Part shown: positions 8,600-16,759 of the stretch, one piece after another
Layout: every line of letters begins with the position of its first letter
Position numbering within the stretch: the stretch's first letter is position 1
Assembly: GCA_903865015.1 (NCBI GenBank)
Contig: CAIPID010000343.1
Location: forward strand, 1-47,536
DNA: 47,536 nucleotides
Direction of reading: 5' to 3'
DNA from: an uncultured beta proteobacterium
Lineage (GTDB): Bacteria > Pseudomonadota > Gammaproteobacteria > Burkholderiales > Burkholderiaceae_B
Notes under the pieces: model-generated
Database searches by the model: none
Told to the model about the DNA's origin: nothing
Seen by the model: the letters and a program-made list of their open reading frames with translations, nothing else
Position numbers and translations under genes: made by a program

Positions 8600-9580
8600 T
8601 TAGCTTGCTTGCTCAACAGGGATTTGCTGAATACCCGCCAGCAACCAGCCACCCTGCTCGGGCTTAAACAGATTCCAGACCTCTTCGAAACGGAAGGCCT
8701 CTGCACCAGCTTGTTCGCGCAGCATTCCTGAAAAGCGCACACTAGCCAGGTGACCGTCTGTAACCTGCTCGATGCCAAGCATTTCAGCGTTGAGTAGCAC
8801 GACCTCAGTATGATTTGTGCCGGAACGACCACTGAGCTGCACCTGAAGCTCTTTCATGAGGTCGTCAGTCAGGAAGTTACGCAATTGCGATACATCACCG
8901 CTATCCCAGACTTTCTGGATAGCGACAAACTGCTGCTTGGCTTCCTGGAGGAAACGCTGGCTGTCAAAATCAGCAGGAATAAACCAGTTTTGCTCTGACT
9001 GCGCAGCATCAGAGCCGAAACCGGCAGATGAAAGTGCGCCATTGCCCTGCGTATTGGCTTGAGCCGCAGCGGTTGTCGAAGCAGGTGCTGCAGCCTCACG
9101 CATCATTGCAGGAGGAGGTTGCTGAGCCGATCCGGCATTGGCACCCTGCATGGCAGGCTGAGCCGAACCACCACGCAACAAACGCATAACAAACATGATT
9201 GCAAAGATTGCCACCGCAGCCAATAAGGCCACCATCAGGAAATCACCCATTGCACCACCCAAACCGAAATGCGACAGCATCGCAGCAATACCCAGGCCCG
9301 CCGCAATACCTGCTAATGGGCCTAACCATTTAGAGGCGCCAGACTTGGCAGCTGAGCCCGCAGCAGCACCGGCAGCGGCTGGCGCTGCTGCACTTTTTTG
9401 CATGGTGGAAGGCGCTGCAGAGGAAGCAGGTGCCCTGGAGGTGACATTGGAGGATTGGCTACCCATGCTTTTGCCGCCACCGACCCGTGCGGCGGCTGCG
9501 TCAAAAGAAACAGCTGTCAACCCGGCAGCGCTAACTGTCAGCAGGACTGCAACCAGAAAACGTGAAAACAATCGGACCAT
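8600..9580 (-). CDS. Tim44-like domain membrane protein
   Basis: A 326-residue protein with an N-terminal signal-like hydrophobic segment (about 5-30), an Ala/Ser-rich linker, a hydrophobic region at about 84-135 (GPLAGIAAGLGIAAML and FLMVALLAAVAIFAIMFVM), a second Ala/Pro/Gln-rich linker, and a C-terminal Tim44-like domain (about 200-322). The mitochondrial Tim44 domain binds membrane lipid; the role of the bacterial proteins is poorly defined. Good ribosome-binding site GAGGAG lies six bases before ATG 9580. The gene sits between ubiE and ubiJ, and a strong terminator follows it. Confidence 0.88.
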   Translation of the reverse strand: MVRLFSRFLVAVLLTVSAAGLTAVSFDAAAARVGGGKSMGSQSSNVTSRAPASSAAPSTMQKSAAAPAAAGAAAGSAAKSGASKWLGPLAGIAAGLGIAAMLSHFGLGGAMGDFLMVALLAAVAIFAIMFVMRLLRGGSAQPAMQGANAGSAQQPPPAMMREAAAPASTTAAAQANTQGNGALSSAGFGSDAAQSEQNWFIPADFDSQRFLQEAKQQFVAIQKVWDSGDVSQLRNFLTDDLMKELQVQLSGRSGTNHTEVVLLNAEMLGIEQVTDGHLASVRFSGMLREQAGAEAFRFEEVWNLFKPEQGGWLLAGIQQIPVEQAS

Positions 9581-9627
9581 GAAGTGCTCCTCGGCGAAAC
9601 CTTCGCTTATAAAAAAGTTGTTCCAGA

Positions 9628-9661
9628 AATCTTACTAGAAGCTGAATCTTACTGAAAGCTG
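9628..9661. repeat. Imperfect tandem 17-bp repeat between ubiE and the Tim44 gene
   Basis: AATCTTACTAGAAGCTG (9628-9644) is followed directly by AATCTTACTGAAAGCTG (9645-9661), differing at two positions. CTTACTGAAA of the second copy is also inverted as TTTCAGTAAG at 9692-9701, beside the 10-bp palindrome GAAAATTTTC (9686-9695). Together these could form a leader hairpin or a protein-binding site ahead of the Tim44 gene. Confidence 0.6.
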
Positions 9662-9719
9662 AACAAGAATGAAAGGGGTAGACCAGAAAATTTTCAGTAA
9701 GTTCATAATTTCAATGCGA

Positions 9720-10460
9720 TCAGCCTAATTTGACGCCTTCGTGCAACGCAGTCAGACCTGCGCTCAGGTTGAAATATTGGACGCGGGACAAACCTGCCTC
9801 GCCTAGCATCGTCTTAAGGGTCTCCTGATCCGGATGCATCCGGATCGACTCAGCCAGATAACGATAACTATCCGCATCACCTGCGACTTTTTGTCCGAGC
9901 CAGGGAAGTACTTTGAAGGAGTACCAGTCATAAAAGGGCGCAAGAGGTTTGGCCACATGGGAAAACTCAAGCACGAGCAGCTTGCCGCCCGGTTTGAGTA
10001 CGCGTGTCATTTCGGCCAGCGCACGATCCTTGTGCGTCATATTACGCAAACCAAATGCCACACTGACACGGTCAAAATAATTATCCGGTAAAGGCAGGCG
10101 CTCGGCATCACATACGGCTGTAGGCAAAATCAAACCATCATCCATTAGGCGATCGCGGCCCACGCGCAGCATGGAGTCGTTGATATCGGTCAGCCAGACC
10201 TCGCCCTGCGCGCCGGCCTGTCTGGCAAAAGCACGTGCCAAATCGCCCGTGCCTCCGGCGATATCGAGAACGCGCATCCCCGGGCGCACTGCCGCTCGCG
10301 ATATCGTAAATGCTTTCCAGATCCGGTGAAGTCCGCCCGACATCAGGTCATTCATCACGTCATAACGCGAGGCAACAGAATGAAAGACTTCAGCCACTTT
10401 GCTGGCTTTTTCAGATTCAGCTACGGTTGTGTAACCAAAGTGGGTTTTTTCATCAGACAT
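9720..10460 (-). CDS. ubiE: Ubiquinone/menaquinone C-methyltransferase UbiE
   Basis: SAM-dependent C-methylation of the benzoquinol (or demethylmenaquinol) ring in quinone synthesis. The 246 residues show UbiE hallmarks: [19 protein letters not shown] near the N-terminus, SAM motif [13 protein letters not shown] (about 64-75), DINDSML for the ribose-binding acidic residue, SVAFGLRNM and the C-terminal VLEFS...[12 protein letters not shown] segment. It is the first gene of the minus-strand ubi group and is divergent from phoB across a 164-base region that holds a Pho box. Confidence 0.96.
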   Translation of the reverse strand: MSDEKTHFGYTTVAESEKASKVAEVFHSVASRYDVMNDLMSGGLHRIWKAFTISRAAVRPGMRVLDIAGGTGDLARAFARQAGAQGEVWLTDINDSMLRVGRDRLMDDGLILPTAVCDAERLPLPDNYFDRVSVAFGLRNMTHKDRALAEMTRVLKPGGKLLVLEFSHVAKPLAPFYDWYSFKVLPWLGQKVAGDADSYRYLAESIRMHPDQETLKTMLGEAGLSRVQYFNLSAGLTALHEGVKLG

Positions 10461-10543
10461 TCAAATTACCTGCTAATTACCTGGACGGGAAAGTCACATT
10501 ATCGCAGCTGACCGCATAAGTTACGACCGATCAAAACCGATAA

Positions 10544-10561
10544 CTGTCATAAACATGACAT
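10544..10561 (+). promoter_or_regulatory. Pho box (PhoB operator) upstream of phoB
   Basis: The 18 bases CTGTCATAAACATGACAT match the known Pho box (two CTGTCAT-type half-sites in an 11-bp register). The first half-site is perfect; the second is degenerate. A -10-like TACTAT lies at 10572-10577, ten bases after the box, which is the classical spacing where PhoB replaces the -35 element. Autoactivation of phoBR is the simplest reading. Confidence 0.75.
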
Positions 10562-10571
10562 ATTGACGCCA

Positions 10572-10577
10572 TACTAT
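10572..10577 (+). promoter_or_regulatory. -10 element of the phoB promoter
   Basis: TACTAT sits ten bases downstream of the Pho box and 47 bases before the phoB ATG. No good -35 hexamer is present, as expected for a PhoB-activated sigma-70 promoter. Confidence 0.6.
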
Positions 10578-10624
10578 CGCAACATAGTCATTGTGCAGGC
10601 TAACACTCAACCGGCTCAAAAAAT

Positions 10625-11323
10625 ATGTCAAGCACCATTCTAGTTGTCGAAGACGAACCTGCGATTCAGGAGTTGATTGCGGTCAACTTATCCTTCGCAG
10701 GCCATAAGGTATTGCGCGCGTTCGACGTCGAGCAGGCTGAAACTCTGATCCGCGCCGAGCTCCCAGATTTGATCCTGCTGGACTGGATGTTGCCCGGTGC
10801 GTCCGGCATTACACTGGCGCGCAGACTCCGCAGCGACGAACGCACCCGGATGGTCCCCGTCATCATGCTCACCGCCAAAGGCGCTGAGCAGGATAAGGTC
10901 GACGGACTAGAAGCAGGCGCGGACGACTACATCACCAAGCCATTTTCTCCCAAAGAGTTGATGGCAAGAATCAAAGCTGTACTGCGCCGCCGGGCGCCAC
11001 AACTGACCGACGACATGATCGACGTCGATGGCTTGAAGCTGGATCCGATTTCCCACCGGCTGACTGGGCGCGGCCAGTCCTTAGCGATTGGTCCGACCGA
11101 GTTCCGACTCCTGCACTTTTTCATGACCCACCTTGAGCGCGTGTTTTCCCGGACGCAGTTACTGGATCAAGTTTGGGGAGATCACGTATTTGTAGAAGAG
11201 CGCACCGTTGACGTCCATATCCGCAGGCTGCGCAAAGCACTTGAGCCTACTGGACACGACCTGCATGTCGAAACAGTTCGCGGTAGCGGCTATCGTTTTA
11301 CTTCGCAGATACCCAAAGTATAA
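10625..11323 (+). CDS. phoB: Phosphate regulon response regulator PhoB
   Basis: A 232-residue OmpR/PhoB-type two-domain regulator. The receiver domain has acidic residues D10/E11, phospho-acceptor D53 in LILLDWMLPG, T83 and K105 in ITKPFSP. The C-terminal winged-helix DNA-binding domain (about 130-228) contains IGPTEFRLLHFF and the recognition region RTVDVHIRRLRKAL. Close resemblance to PhoB, the Pho box just upstream and the adjacent PhoR kinase support the name over other OmpR-family regulators. phoR follows after 53 bases. Confidence 0.93.
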   Translation: MSSTILVVEDEPAIQELIAVNLSFAGHKVLRAFDVEQAETLIRAELPDLILLDWMLPGASGITLARRLRSDERTRMVPVIMLTAKGAEQDKVDGLEAGADDYITKPFSPKELMARIKAVLRRRAPQLTDDMIDVDGLKLDPISHRLTGRGQSLAIGPTEFRLLHFFMTHLERVFSRTQLLDQVWGDHVFVEERTVDVHIRRLRKALEPTGHDLHVETVRGSGYRFTSQIPKV

Positions 11324-11376
11324 AAAGGTCTGCACCAGATTGCTGCTAATGTTGATCTGATGCGAAAATAACAAGC

Positions 11377-12678
11377 ATGAGTTGGTCACGCACCCTGTTG
11401 TGGTTTGTTTTCTGGTCCGCACTCGCCGCCGGCATCCAGTATCGCTGGGATACGGCTGCGGGTTGGGTTCTGCTCGCGCTTGCCTGTGGGATCATTCTCA
11501 CCATCCGTCGCCATCAGGCGAACCGGGTAGCAGTCTGGGCAGCTCACCCCGAGACGGATCCACCCGCCGATGTTGGTCAGTGGGAGGACATGGTCGCCAG
11601 CCTGTATCGGCACACACGGGGCCAGACAATCGCCGTGCGTACACTTCAGGCGACCAACGATGCGGTGATGTCTGCCGCACAGGCTTTACCTATCGGGGCG
11701 GTCACGCTGAATAAAGACTTTCAGATCCGCTGGTTTAACGCCGCCGCTGAAAAAATCCTGCACTTAAAACCCGTTCAGGATATTGGCCAGAATCTGCTCA
11801 ATCTTTTACGCTCGCCCCCCTTTATTGCGTATGCAAAACAAACCACCTGGGACGAGCCCCTGATTCTTAAGATCGCTTTGGGGGGGAGCAACCAAAGCAT
11901 CACCATGCGACTAGTACCGTACGCCGACGATCAATTACTGCTCATCGCACGCGATCTGACACACATCGAAAAACTGGAAACAACACGGCGTGATTTTGTG
12001 GCTAATGTCTCGCACGAAATGCGCACGCCCCTTACAGTACTGTCAGGCTTTCTCGAGACCTTGCGCGAGGCGCCCAAGGGCGCACTGACTGAGGAACAGT
12101 CTCAACAGTACCTGAAGCTGATGCATGAGCAAGCTCTGCGCATGGAGGCACTAGTTGCTGATTTGCTCACGCTCTCCGCGCTCGAAACCTCGCTCAGTGC
12201 TGACAGGCACACGATTCACATGTCAACACTAATTGACAGCGCGCGCCAGCAAGCGGAAAGCCTTTCTGGTGGCCGACACACGTTTATATGGGAAATCGAA
12301 CCAGGACTGAATATCCTGGGCAACCAGACCGAACTCAGCTCTGCGATCACCAATCTGCTCACCAACGCAGTTCGCTACACCCCCGACCGTCAAACCATCA
12401 CCGTTCAGTGGCACAGGCAGGCAGATGGCTGCGCGCGCTACAGCGTCACCGATACGGGGATCGGGATTGCTTCTGAGCATTTGCCGCGCTTGAGCGAGCG
12501 TTTTTACACGGTGGATCGAGGTCGCTCTCGCGCCATGGGTGGTACAGGTTTAGGACTGGCCATCACAAAGCATGTCGCCATGCGCCATGACGCCCAACTG
12601 GAAATCCAGAGCAAATTGGGAGTTGGCAGTACTTTTAGTCTCGTTTTTGCACCAGATCGGGTGATTGCGGCTCAATGA
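11377..12678 (+). CDS. phoR: Phosphate regulon sensor kinase PhoR
   Basis: A 433-residue membrane histidine kinase. Two hydrophobic helices near the N-terminus (about 5-20 and 28-43) have almost no periplasmic loop between them, typical of PhoR, which senses phosphate through PhoU and the Pst transporter. A PAS domain (about 97-195) precedes the dimerisation/phospho-acceptor helix with H213 in VSHEMRTPLTVL. The ATPase domain shows the N box NLLTNAVRY, DTGIGI and GGTGLGLAI. A run of seven G occurs in the PAS domain at 11880-11886. No pst or phoU genes are in the window. Confidence 0.93.
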   Translation: MSWSRTLLWFVFWSALAAGIQYRWDTAAGWVLLALACGIILTIRRHQANRVAVWAAHPETDPPADVGQWEDMVASLYRHTRGQTIAVRTLQATNDAVMSAAQALPIGAVTLNKDFQIRWFNAAAEKILHLKPVQDIGQNLLNLLRSPPFIAYAKQTTWDEPLILKIALGGSNQSITMRLVPYADDQLLLIARDLTHIEKLETTRRDFVANVSHEMRTPLTVLSGFLETLREAPKGALTEEQSQQYLKLMHEQALRMEALVADLLTLSALETSLSADRHTIHMSTLIDSARQQAESLSGGRHTFIWEIEPGLNILGNQTELSSAITNLLTNAVRYTPDRQTITVQWHRQADGCARYSVTDTGIGIASEHLPRLSERFYTVDRGRSRAMGGTGLGLAITKHVAMRHDAQLEIQSKLGVGSTFSLVFAPDRVIAAQ

Positions 12679-12808
12679 GCCGTGCCGTCTCAAAATCAAC
12701 TTTCACTCTGCAGATTAAAGACATAAACTCAAGGCATCGGCTTTATTGCCACCCCCTGCGCAATCAGAAAACGATTGCATTCATTTGATTCATGCCGGAG
12801 TTTTTTAC

Positions 12809-13243
12809 ATGTCTGCCCAAGCAACTTCCATGCCCCCCTTCCATTTAGCTTTCCCCGTCCGCGATATCGAAGAAGCCCGTCAGTTTTATGTCGGCGTGCT
12901 CGGTTGCGGCGAAGGCAGAAGCTCCTCTGAATGGGTAGATTTCGACTTTTATGGCCATCAAGTGGTTGCCCACCTTGCTCCCGACGAGTGTGGCCACAAG
13001 CAAACTAGTGCCGTGGATGACCATCAGGTACCTGTGCGCCATTTCGGCGCCGTGCTCTCGATCCCTCAATGGGAAGACATGGCTGCAAAACTCAAAGCCA
13101 TCAACACAAAATTCGTGATCGAACCTTACACACGCTTTAAGGGCGAAGTCGGCGAGCAGTCCACCATGTTTTTTATGGACCCGTCGGGCAATGCTATTGA
13201 ATTTAAAGCTTTTGCAAACATGGACTCATTGTTCGCCAAGTAA
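12809..13243 (+). CDS. VOC family (glyoxalase/dioxygenase-fold) protein
   Basis: 144 residues from ATG 12809, which has GGAG eight bases upstream; an upstream in-frame start at 12746 lacks this support. It contains one vicinal-oxygen-chelate unit pair: FHLAFPVRDIEEARQFY near the start, a histidine in VRHFGAVLS, and the metal-binding strand MFFMDPSGNAIEFKAF with its glutamate near the end. The substrate cannot be named. The next gene, pxpB, starts four bases after its stop codon, so it is probably transcribed with the 5-oxoprolinase genes. Confidence 0.85.
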   Translation: MSAQATSMPPFHLAFPVRDIEEARQFYVGVLGCGEGRSSSEWVDFDFYGHQVVAHLAPDECGHKQTSAVDDHQVPVRHFGAVLSIPQWEDMAAKLKAINTKFVIEPYTRFKGEVGEQSTMFFMDPSGNAIEFKAFANMDSLFAK

Positions 13244-13246
13244 GCC

Positions 13247-13996
13247 GTGTCTGATGTAACCAAGCCAACACCCGTCACTGTGCCGGATTTTAAAATCCGC
13301 GCACAGGGTGATCGCTGCCTGAGTATTGATTTTGGATCTGAAATCGATGTCCAGACGGGCTTGCTGTGCCTTTGCGCGACCGAGGCGTTGCGACAAGCAA
13401 ATCTTCCTGGCGTGACGGATATCGTTCCCTCGTACACCTCTGTCGCCCTGCATTATCAGCCTGCTGCGGACGGTGACGAGACAAACTTTGCTTCTCTGTC
13501 CAGAGCGATCACCACACGGATCCGGGCCGGGATACCCACTATCAGTACCGATGTCCGCGAGGTGGAAATTCCCGTTTGTTATGGTGGAGAACACGGTCCG
13601 GATCTAGCCTATGTCGCGCAAACCACAGGCCTGACCGAAGAGCAGGTGATTGCGATCCACACAAAGCCTGGCAGCATGGTATTCATGCTGGGCTTTGCGC
13701 CAGGCGCGCCTTACATCGGCGTACACGATCCGATATTTGCACTACCCAGACGTGACGTACCCAGGACCGCCGTTCCCGCAGGTTCAGTTGCGATCGCTAA
13801 CAGACAATCCACCATCTATCCCAATAGACTGCCTGGAGGCTGGCACGTGCTTGGTGCAACGCCCCTGAAATTATTCGGTTTGGATCGTGCCCCCCCTACG
13901 CTTCTGATGCCGGGCGATCGCGTCAAGTTCGTGCCTATTTCGGTTGAAGAGTTTGAACGGATCGCAGCTATGCAACCCCAGGAACCACAAGCATGA
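13247..13996 (+). CDS. pxpB: 5-oxoprolinase subunit PxpB (KipI-like)
   Basis: A 249-residue subunit of the prokaryotic ATP-dependent 5-oxoprolinase, which converts 5-oxoproline (a spontaneous glutamine breakdown product) to glutamate. Family motifs include the N-terminal GDRCLSIDFG, the central VCYGGEHGPDL and the C-terminal block FMLGFAPGAPYIG followed by PNRLPGGWHVLG. It uses a GTG start right after the VOC gene stop. Its 3' end overlaps pxpC by four bases, as expected for subunits of one complex. Confidence 0.93.
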   Translation: MSDVTKPTPVTVPDFKIRAQGDRCLSIDFGSEIDVQTGLLCLCATEALRQANLPGVTDIVPSYTSVALHYQPAADGDETNFASLSRAITTRIRAGIPTISTDVREVEIPVCYGGEHGPDLAYVAQTTGLTEEQVIAIHTKPGSMVFMLGFAPGAPYIGVHDPIFALPRRDVPRTAVPAGSVAIANRQSTIYPNRLPGGWHVLGATPLKLFGLDRAPPTLLMPGDRVKFVPISVEEFERIAAMQPQEPQA

Positions 13997-14991
13997 GCAT
14001 GATCGTGCTCAAACCCGGCATGCAATCAAGCTTTCAAGATCTTGGTCGCGTGGGCTATCAGCAACTAGGCGTGCCCGTCACGGGAGTGATGGACGCACGA
14101 GCGCATCAACTCGCCAACCTGCTGGTTGGAAACGACACCGATCAGGCCAGCCTGGAAATCACACTGACAGGCCCCTCGCTCGAATTCACAGAGCCTTGTT
14201 GTATTGCGCTGACTGGTGCCGACTTGTGCCCGACATTGAATGGCCAACCTGTGGCAATGAACAGACCCATCGTGATTCGTGCGCACGACATGCTTGCTTT
14301 TGGCCAGCGTCGCATGGGCACACGCGCTTATATGGCGATTCATGGTGGCTATAAGCTTACCCAAGCGCTTGGATCAAACAGTACGCATATGCGTTGCGCA
14401 ATCGGTGGATGGCAGGGACGCGCGCTCAGGCGTGGGGACAGGGTCGAATTTAATCACCCCTTAGCTTCCAAGGACCTTGAAGGATTGGCGCAAGAACTCT
14501 GGTCAATAAAAGTCTATTTGCCCGCAGCGCTCGCACCTAGCATGCGCGCGCGCGCACGGATGGTGGCCAGTGAGCAATTCGTTGATTTCACTGCGGCAAG
14601 CCAGCATGCGCTGACAAGTGAAACATTCCGGATCAGTCCTGACTCTGAGCGGATGGGTTACCGCTTGCAGGGCCCGGAAATCAAACTCAGCACACCCCGC
14701 CAGATGCTTTCAGAAGCAACAACCTTCGGCACGATCCAGGTGCCTGCTGGCGGACAGCCCATCGTACTGATGGCCGACCGGCAGACGACCGGGGGCTATC
14801 CAAAAATAGGGTATGTCGCAAGCGTGGATTTACCGATGCTTGCACAAATGGGGCCGGGCGACGCGTTTAGTTTTGAAATTATCACACTCGAACAAGCGCA
14901 AGCGCTGGATGCACAACGCACAAAAGCCTTTGCCGCACTGGCAACCAATCTTGCTCCGGTGCGCGCGTTCATACTCAATCACTACGCTTAA
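13993..14991 (+). CDS. pxpC: 5-oxoprolinase subunit PxpC (KipA-like, biotin-dependent carboxylase-like domain)
   Basis: A 332-residue partner of PxpB. It begins with the family pattern LKPGMQSSFQDLGRVGYQ and has GVMDARAHQLANLLVGN, MAIHGGY and the C-terminal LMADRQTTGGYPKIG typical of the AHS2/KipA domain. Start codon ATG 13993 overlaps the pxpB stop. pxpA follows after 38 bases, completing the PxpBCA set. Confidence 0.94.
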   Translation: MSMIVLKPGMQSSFQDLGRVGYQQLGVPVTGVMDARAHQLANLLVGNDTDQASLEITLTGPSLEFTEPCCIALTGADLCPTLNGQPVAMNRPIVIRAHDMLAFGQRRMGTRAYMAIHGGYKLTQALGSNSTHMRCAIGGWQGRALRRGDRVEFNHPLASKDLEGLAQELWSIKVYLPAALAPSMRARARMVASEQFVDFTAASQHALTSETFRISPDSERMGYRLQGPEIKLSTPRQMLSEATTFGTIQVPAGGQPIVLMADRQTTGGYPKIGYVASVDLPMLAQMGPGDAFSFEIITLEQAQALDAQRTKAFAALATNLAPVRAFILNHYA

Positions 14992-15029
14992 ATTTTCTAC
15001 TGAATTTCTACTGAACCTCTGAGGTCATC

Positions 15030-15785
15030 ATGGCACTACGTATCGATTTGAATTCCGACATGGGCGAAAGTTTCGGAGTCTGGAAAATGGGCAATGACGA
15101 GGCCGTTCTGCCGTATGTGTCATCCGCAAACATCGCCTGTGGTTTTCATGGAGGCGATCCGGCAACGATGCGCAAAACGGTTGCAGCCGCGATTAAACAT
15201 GGCGTTGCGCTTGGCGCGCACCCTGGCCTGCCAGACCTGCAAGGTTTTGGCCGTCGCAATATAGCCATCACAGACCAGGAAGCCTACGACATGATGGTCG
15301 TGCAGATCGGCGCACTGGCCGGTGTCGCTGCCTCGCAGGGAGCACGACTACGCCATGTGAAAGCCCATGGCCAGCTCTACAACATGGCCGTAAATAACGA
15401 AGGACTCACTCGCGCGCTCGCGCAAGCGACTTACGACGTTGACAGCGACCTCGTATTTTTTTGCCTCGCCGGCACCAAAATGTTGGATATCGCTGAATCC
15501 ATGGGCCTGAAAGTAGCAAGTGAAGTCTTTGGTGATCGCACGTATTCGCCAGACGGCACGCTCAGTCCTCGCAACAAACCAGGCGCGATGATCGAAGACG
15601 TCAACGTTTCGATCAAACAGGTCTTGCAAATGGTTCAGAAGGGTACGATCACAGCGGTAGATGGCTCGACTGTCCACGTGCGTGCGGATACGTTATGCAT
15701 ACATGGCGATCAGCCAGGGGCGGCAGCTTTTGCAAAAGCGATCCGCGAGGCTCTCATTGCCGAGGGTATTGAGGTTGGCGTGTAA
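15030..15785 (+). CDS. pxpA: 5-oxoprolinase subunit PxpA (LamB/YcsF family)
   Basis: A 251-residue LamB/YcsF-fold protein that together with PxpB and PxpC hydrolyses 5-oxoproline with ATP. The signatures are DLNSDMGESFG at the N-terminus, ANIACGFHGGDP, GAHPGLPD, HVKAHGQLYN and CIHGDQPGA near the C-terminus. A GAGG ribosome-binding site precedes the ATG at 15030. It is the last gene of the plus-strand group and faces an ornithine-cyclodeaminase-family gene 15 bases away. Confidence 0.96.
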   Translation: MALRIDLNSDMGESFGVWKMGNDEAVLPYVSSANIACGFHGGDPATMRKTVAAAIKHGVALGAHPGLPDLQGFGRRNIAITDQEAYDMMVVQIGALAGVAASQGARLRHVKAHGQLYNMAVNNEGLTRALAQATYDVDSDLVFFCLAGTKMLDIAESMGLKVASEVFGDRTYSPDGTLSPRNKPGAMIEDVNVSIKQVLQMVQKGTITAVDGSTVHVRADTLCIHGDQPGAAAFAKAIREALIAEGIEVGV

Positions 15786-15800
15786 ACCAACCGTTCACCT

Positions 15801-16733
15801 TTAGTGACTGCAGGCCTGCAAAATTCGCTTTGCGATATGCAGGTCTTGCAAAGAAATACCCGAGCTATCAAAAACAGTAATCGCCTGCTCACTCGAGCGT
15901 CCCTGAGCCTCGCCCATCAATACGCGACCAATCGCAGTCAATACCACAGCGCCTGAGGCGATCTGAGGTGCCACGTGTTGAAACTCACCAATCGCGACTG
16001 ATTGCGCAGGCAAATCGCAGAAAAGCTCGGCACGCTCAAGCAGCGCAGGGTCAAGCTCCTGCTTTCCCGCGCCATCGGCGCCCATACAAGAAATATGCGT
16101 TCCGGGTCGGACCCAGTCTGCGTCAAACAATGCTGACTTGGACGGCGTTGCAGTCACGATGATGTCTGCGCGTGCGCAACCTTCTTCAGGCGTAACCACG
16201 TCGACGGGCACGCCCAACTGCGCAAGGCGTGATTTGAATTTCTCAACGCGCACAGGATTTCCATTTACCACCAGCACGCGTTCAATCGGACGGATCTTTG
16301 CTAGCGCTAAACACTCGTAGCCCGCCTGATTACCCGCACCAAAAACAGTCAGTGTTTTTGCATCCCTACGCGCCAGGACATCGGTTGCCACGGCATCTGC
16401 AGCGGCCGTGCGGTAGGCATTGACGACGCCCGACTCAATCACTGCGTGCACCCCACCAGACTCCTGATCAAACAGGACGGTGACAGAATTGTGCGTGGGT
16501 TTGCCCTTTAATGCATTGCCTGGCCAGATGAATCCCATCTTGAGCCCTGCCAATGTATCGGTTGCGCCGGATTTAACCGAAAACCGATTATTCACATCAG
16601 AGCCATGCGCGATCAGCGCAGGAAAAATCTTGCTTGATTCGGCGCACGCTGCGATCAGTGCTTCGCGAATCGCCTCAAACGCCATTTCATGCGTGACCAC
16701 CGAGGACGATTGCGATTCAGGGATGTATTGCAT
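15801..16733 (-). CDS. Ornithine cyclodeaminase / mu-crystallin family protein
   Basis: A 310-residue NAD(P)-binding protein of the OCD/mu-crystallin family. Members include ornithine cyclodeaminase, ketimine (pyrroline/piperideine carboxylate) reductases and alanine dehydrogenase. Visible features are the substrate lysine region AGLKMGFIWPGN, the arginine in AYRTAAADAVAT, the Rossmann fingerprint TVFGAGNQAGYE and the loop THISCMGADGAGKQEL. The exact reaction cannot be deduced. It is convergent with pxpA and lies 27 bases downstream of the large FAD/FeS dehydrogenase on the same strand. Confidence 0.85.
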   Translation of the reverse strand: MQYIPESQSSSVVTHEMAFEAIREALIAACAESSKIFPALIAHGSDVNNRFSVKSGATDTLAGLKMGFIWPGNALKGKPTHNSVTVLFDQESGGVHAVIESGVVNAYRTAAADAVATDVLARRDAKTLTVFGAGNQAGYECLALAKIRPIERVLVVNGNPVRVEKFKSRLAQLGVPVDVVTPEEGCARADIIVTATPSKSALFDADWVRPGTHISCMGADGAGKQELDPALLERAELFCDLPAQSVAIGEFQHVAPQIASGAVVLTAIGRVLMGEAQGRSSEQAITVFDSSGISLQDLHIAKRILQACSH

Positions 16734-16759
16734 CGAATACCCACACTTTAGATGACTGT

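Noticed and set aside
9195-9638. 147-codon plus-strand frame opposite the Tim44-domain gene
   Set aside because: Its composition simply mirrors the Ala-rich linker of the real gene, and it has no recognisable domain.
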